In this document: one piece after another, positions 6,143 to 6,308 of the stretch
Layout: every line of letters starts with the position of its first letter
Numbering within the stretch: position 1 is the stretch's first letter
NCBI GenBank assembly: GCA_001799225.1
Contig: MGTA01000016.1
Span: forward strand, 11,287-17,594
Direction of reading: 5' to 3'
DNA: 6,308 nucleotides
Source of the DNA: Deltaproteobacteria bacterium RIFOXYD12_FULL_50_9
GTDB taxonomy: Bacteria > Desulfobacterota > Desulfobulbia > Desulfobulbales > CALZHT01
The notes under the pieces: model-generated
Database searches by the model: none
Told to the model about the DNA's origin: nothing
The model's input: the letters and a program-made list of their open reading frames with translations, nothing else
Position numbers and translations under genes: made by a program

Positions 6143-6308
6143 ATGAAAGAAAAACATTGGAGAAGTGTCGCAAAAGCCGCTTCTTGGCGTGTCACGGGCA
6201 CGGTGGATACGATCGTGATCTCCTGGATCATCACAGGGCATTTTAAAATGGCGCTCTCTATCGGAGCTGTTGAGGTTTTCACAAAAATGTTTCTTTACTA
6301 TCTCCATG
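6143..6308 (+). CDS. DUF2061 family membrane protein, 3' end missing
   Basis: The first 55 residues are present before the window edge. They match the DUF2061 (PF09834) pattern: a basic start with RSVAKAASWRVTGTVDT (7-23), a hydrophobic stretch with ISWIITG (26-32), then MALSIGAVEVFTKMFLYYLH (36-55). Family members are small inner-membrane proteins of about 65-90 residues whose function is not established. Some occur beside or fused to sulfate-assimilation enzymes, which fits this place after cysK, but that link is suggestive only. AAGAGGG (6131-6137) is a well-placed ribosome site 5 bases before the ATG. The 31-base gap to cysK holds no terminator, so the gene is probably in the same transcript. 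Its base composition resembles the 3' part of cysK more than the genes upstream. Confidence 0.85.
   Translation, partial: MKEKHWRSVAKAASWRVTGTVDTIVISWIITGHFKMALSIGAVEVFTKMFLYYLH

Overview
The window reads as a stretch of a bacterial chromosome with mid-to-high GC. It carries one incomplete gene at each edge and four complete genes between them, all on the + strand. The order is: a U32-family protein (3' part only), metX, metW, cysE, cysK, and the start of a small DUF2061 membrane protein. The proteobacterial-type MetX/MetW pair, the long EpsC-like serine acetyltransferase and the long U32 protein fit an anaerobic proteobacterial or Desulfobacterota-like (deltaproteobacterial) host. That placement is inference from family resemblance, not from a search.

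Region by region. Positions 2-1969 hold the C-terminal 656 codons of a U32-family protein with its conserved cysteine cluster. Positions 1970-2258 are an AT-rich gap. It contains a perfect palindrome just after the U32 stop, a second weaker hairpin, and a very good sigma-70-type promoter (TTGACT, 17 bases, TATAAC) whose -35 lies in an inverted repeat. A Shine-Dalgarno in a small hairpin then precedes a TTG start. Positions 2259-4054 hold metX and metW, 5 bases apart. Positions 4055-4184 hold a 56-bp double-hairpin REP/MITE-like element that starts GTAGGGGC and ends GCCCCTAC. It sits between two 35-base direct copies of the metW 3' end, exactly 120 bases apart. Positions 4185-6111 hold cysE and cysK, 10 bases apart. 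Positions 6143-6308 hold the DUF2061 gene, cut by the window edge.

Together the central genes form a sulfur amino-acid locus. MetX, with its partner MetW, activates homoserine by O-acylation for methionine synthesis. CysE activates serine by O-acetylation, and CysK replaces that acetate with sulfide to make cysteine. The promoter before metX could transcribe all four genes, but the hairpin element with its T-run between metW and cysE may reduce read-through.

The observations most worth a second look are the duplicated metW tail around the hairpin element, the base-pair covariation between the two halves of that element, and an abrupt codon-use change inside cysK near 5690-5710 that continues into the DUF2061 gene. 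The last suggests a recombination junction or an assembly chimera. I saw no clear new defence, mobile or RNA system.
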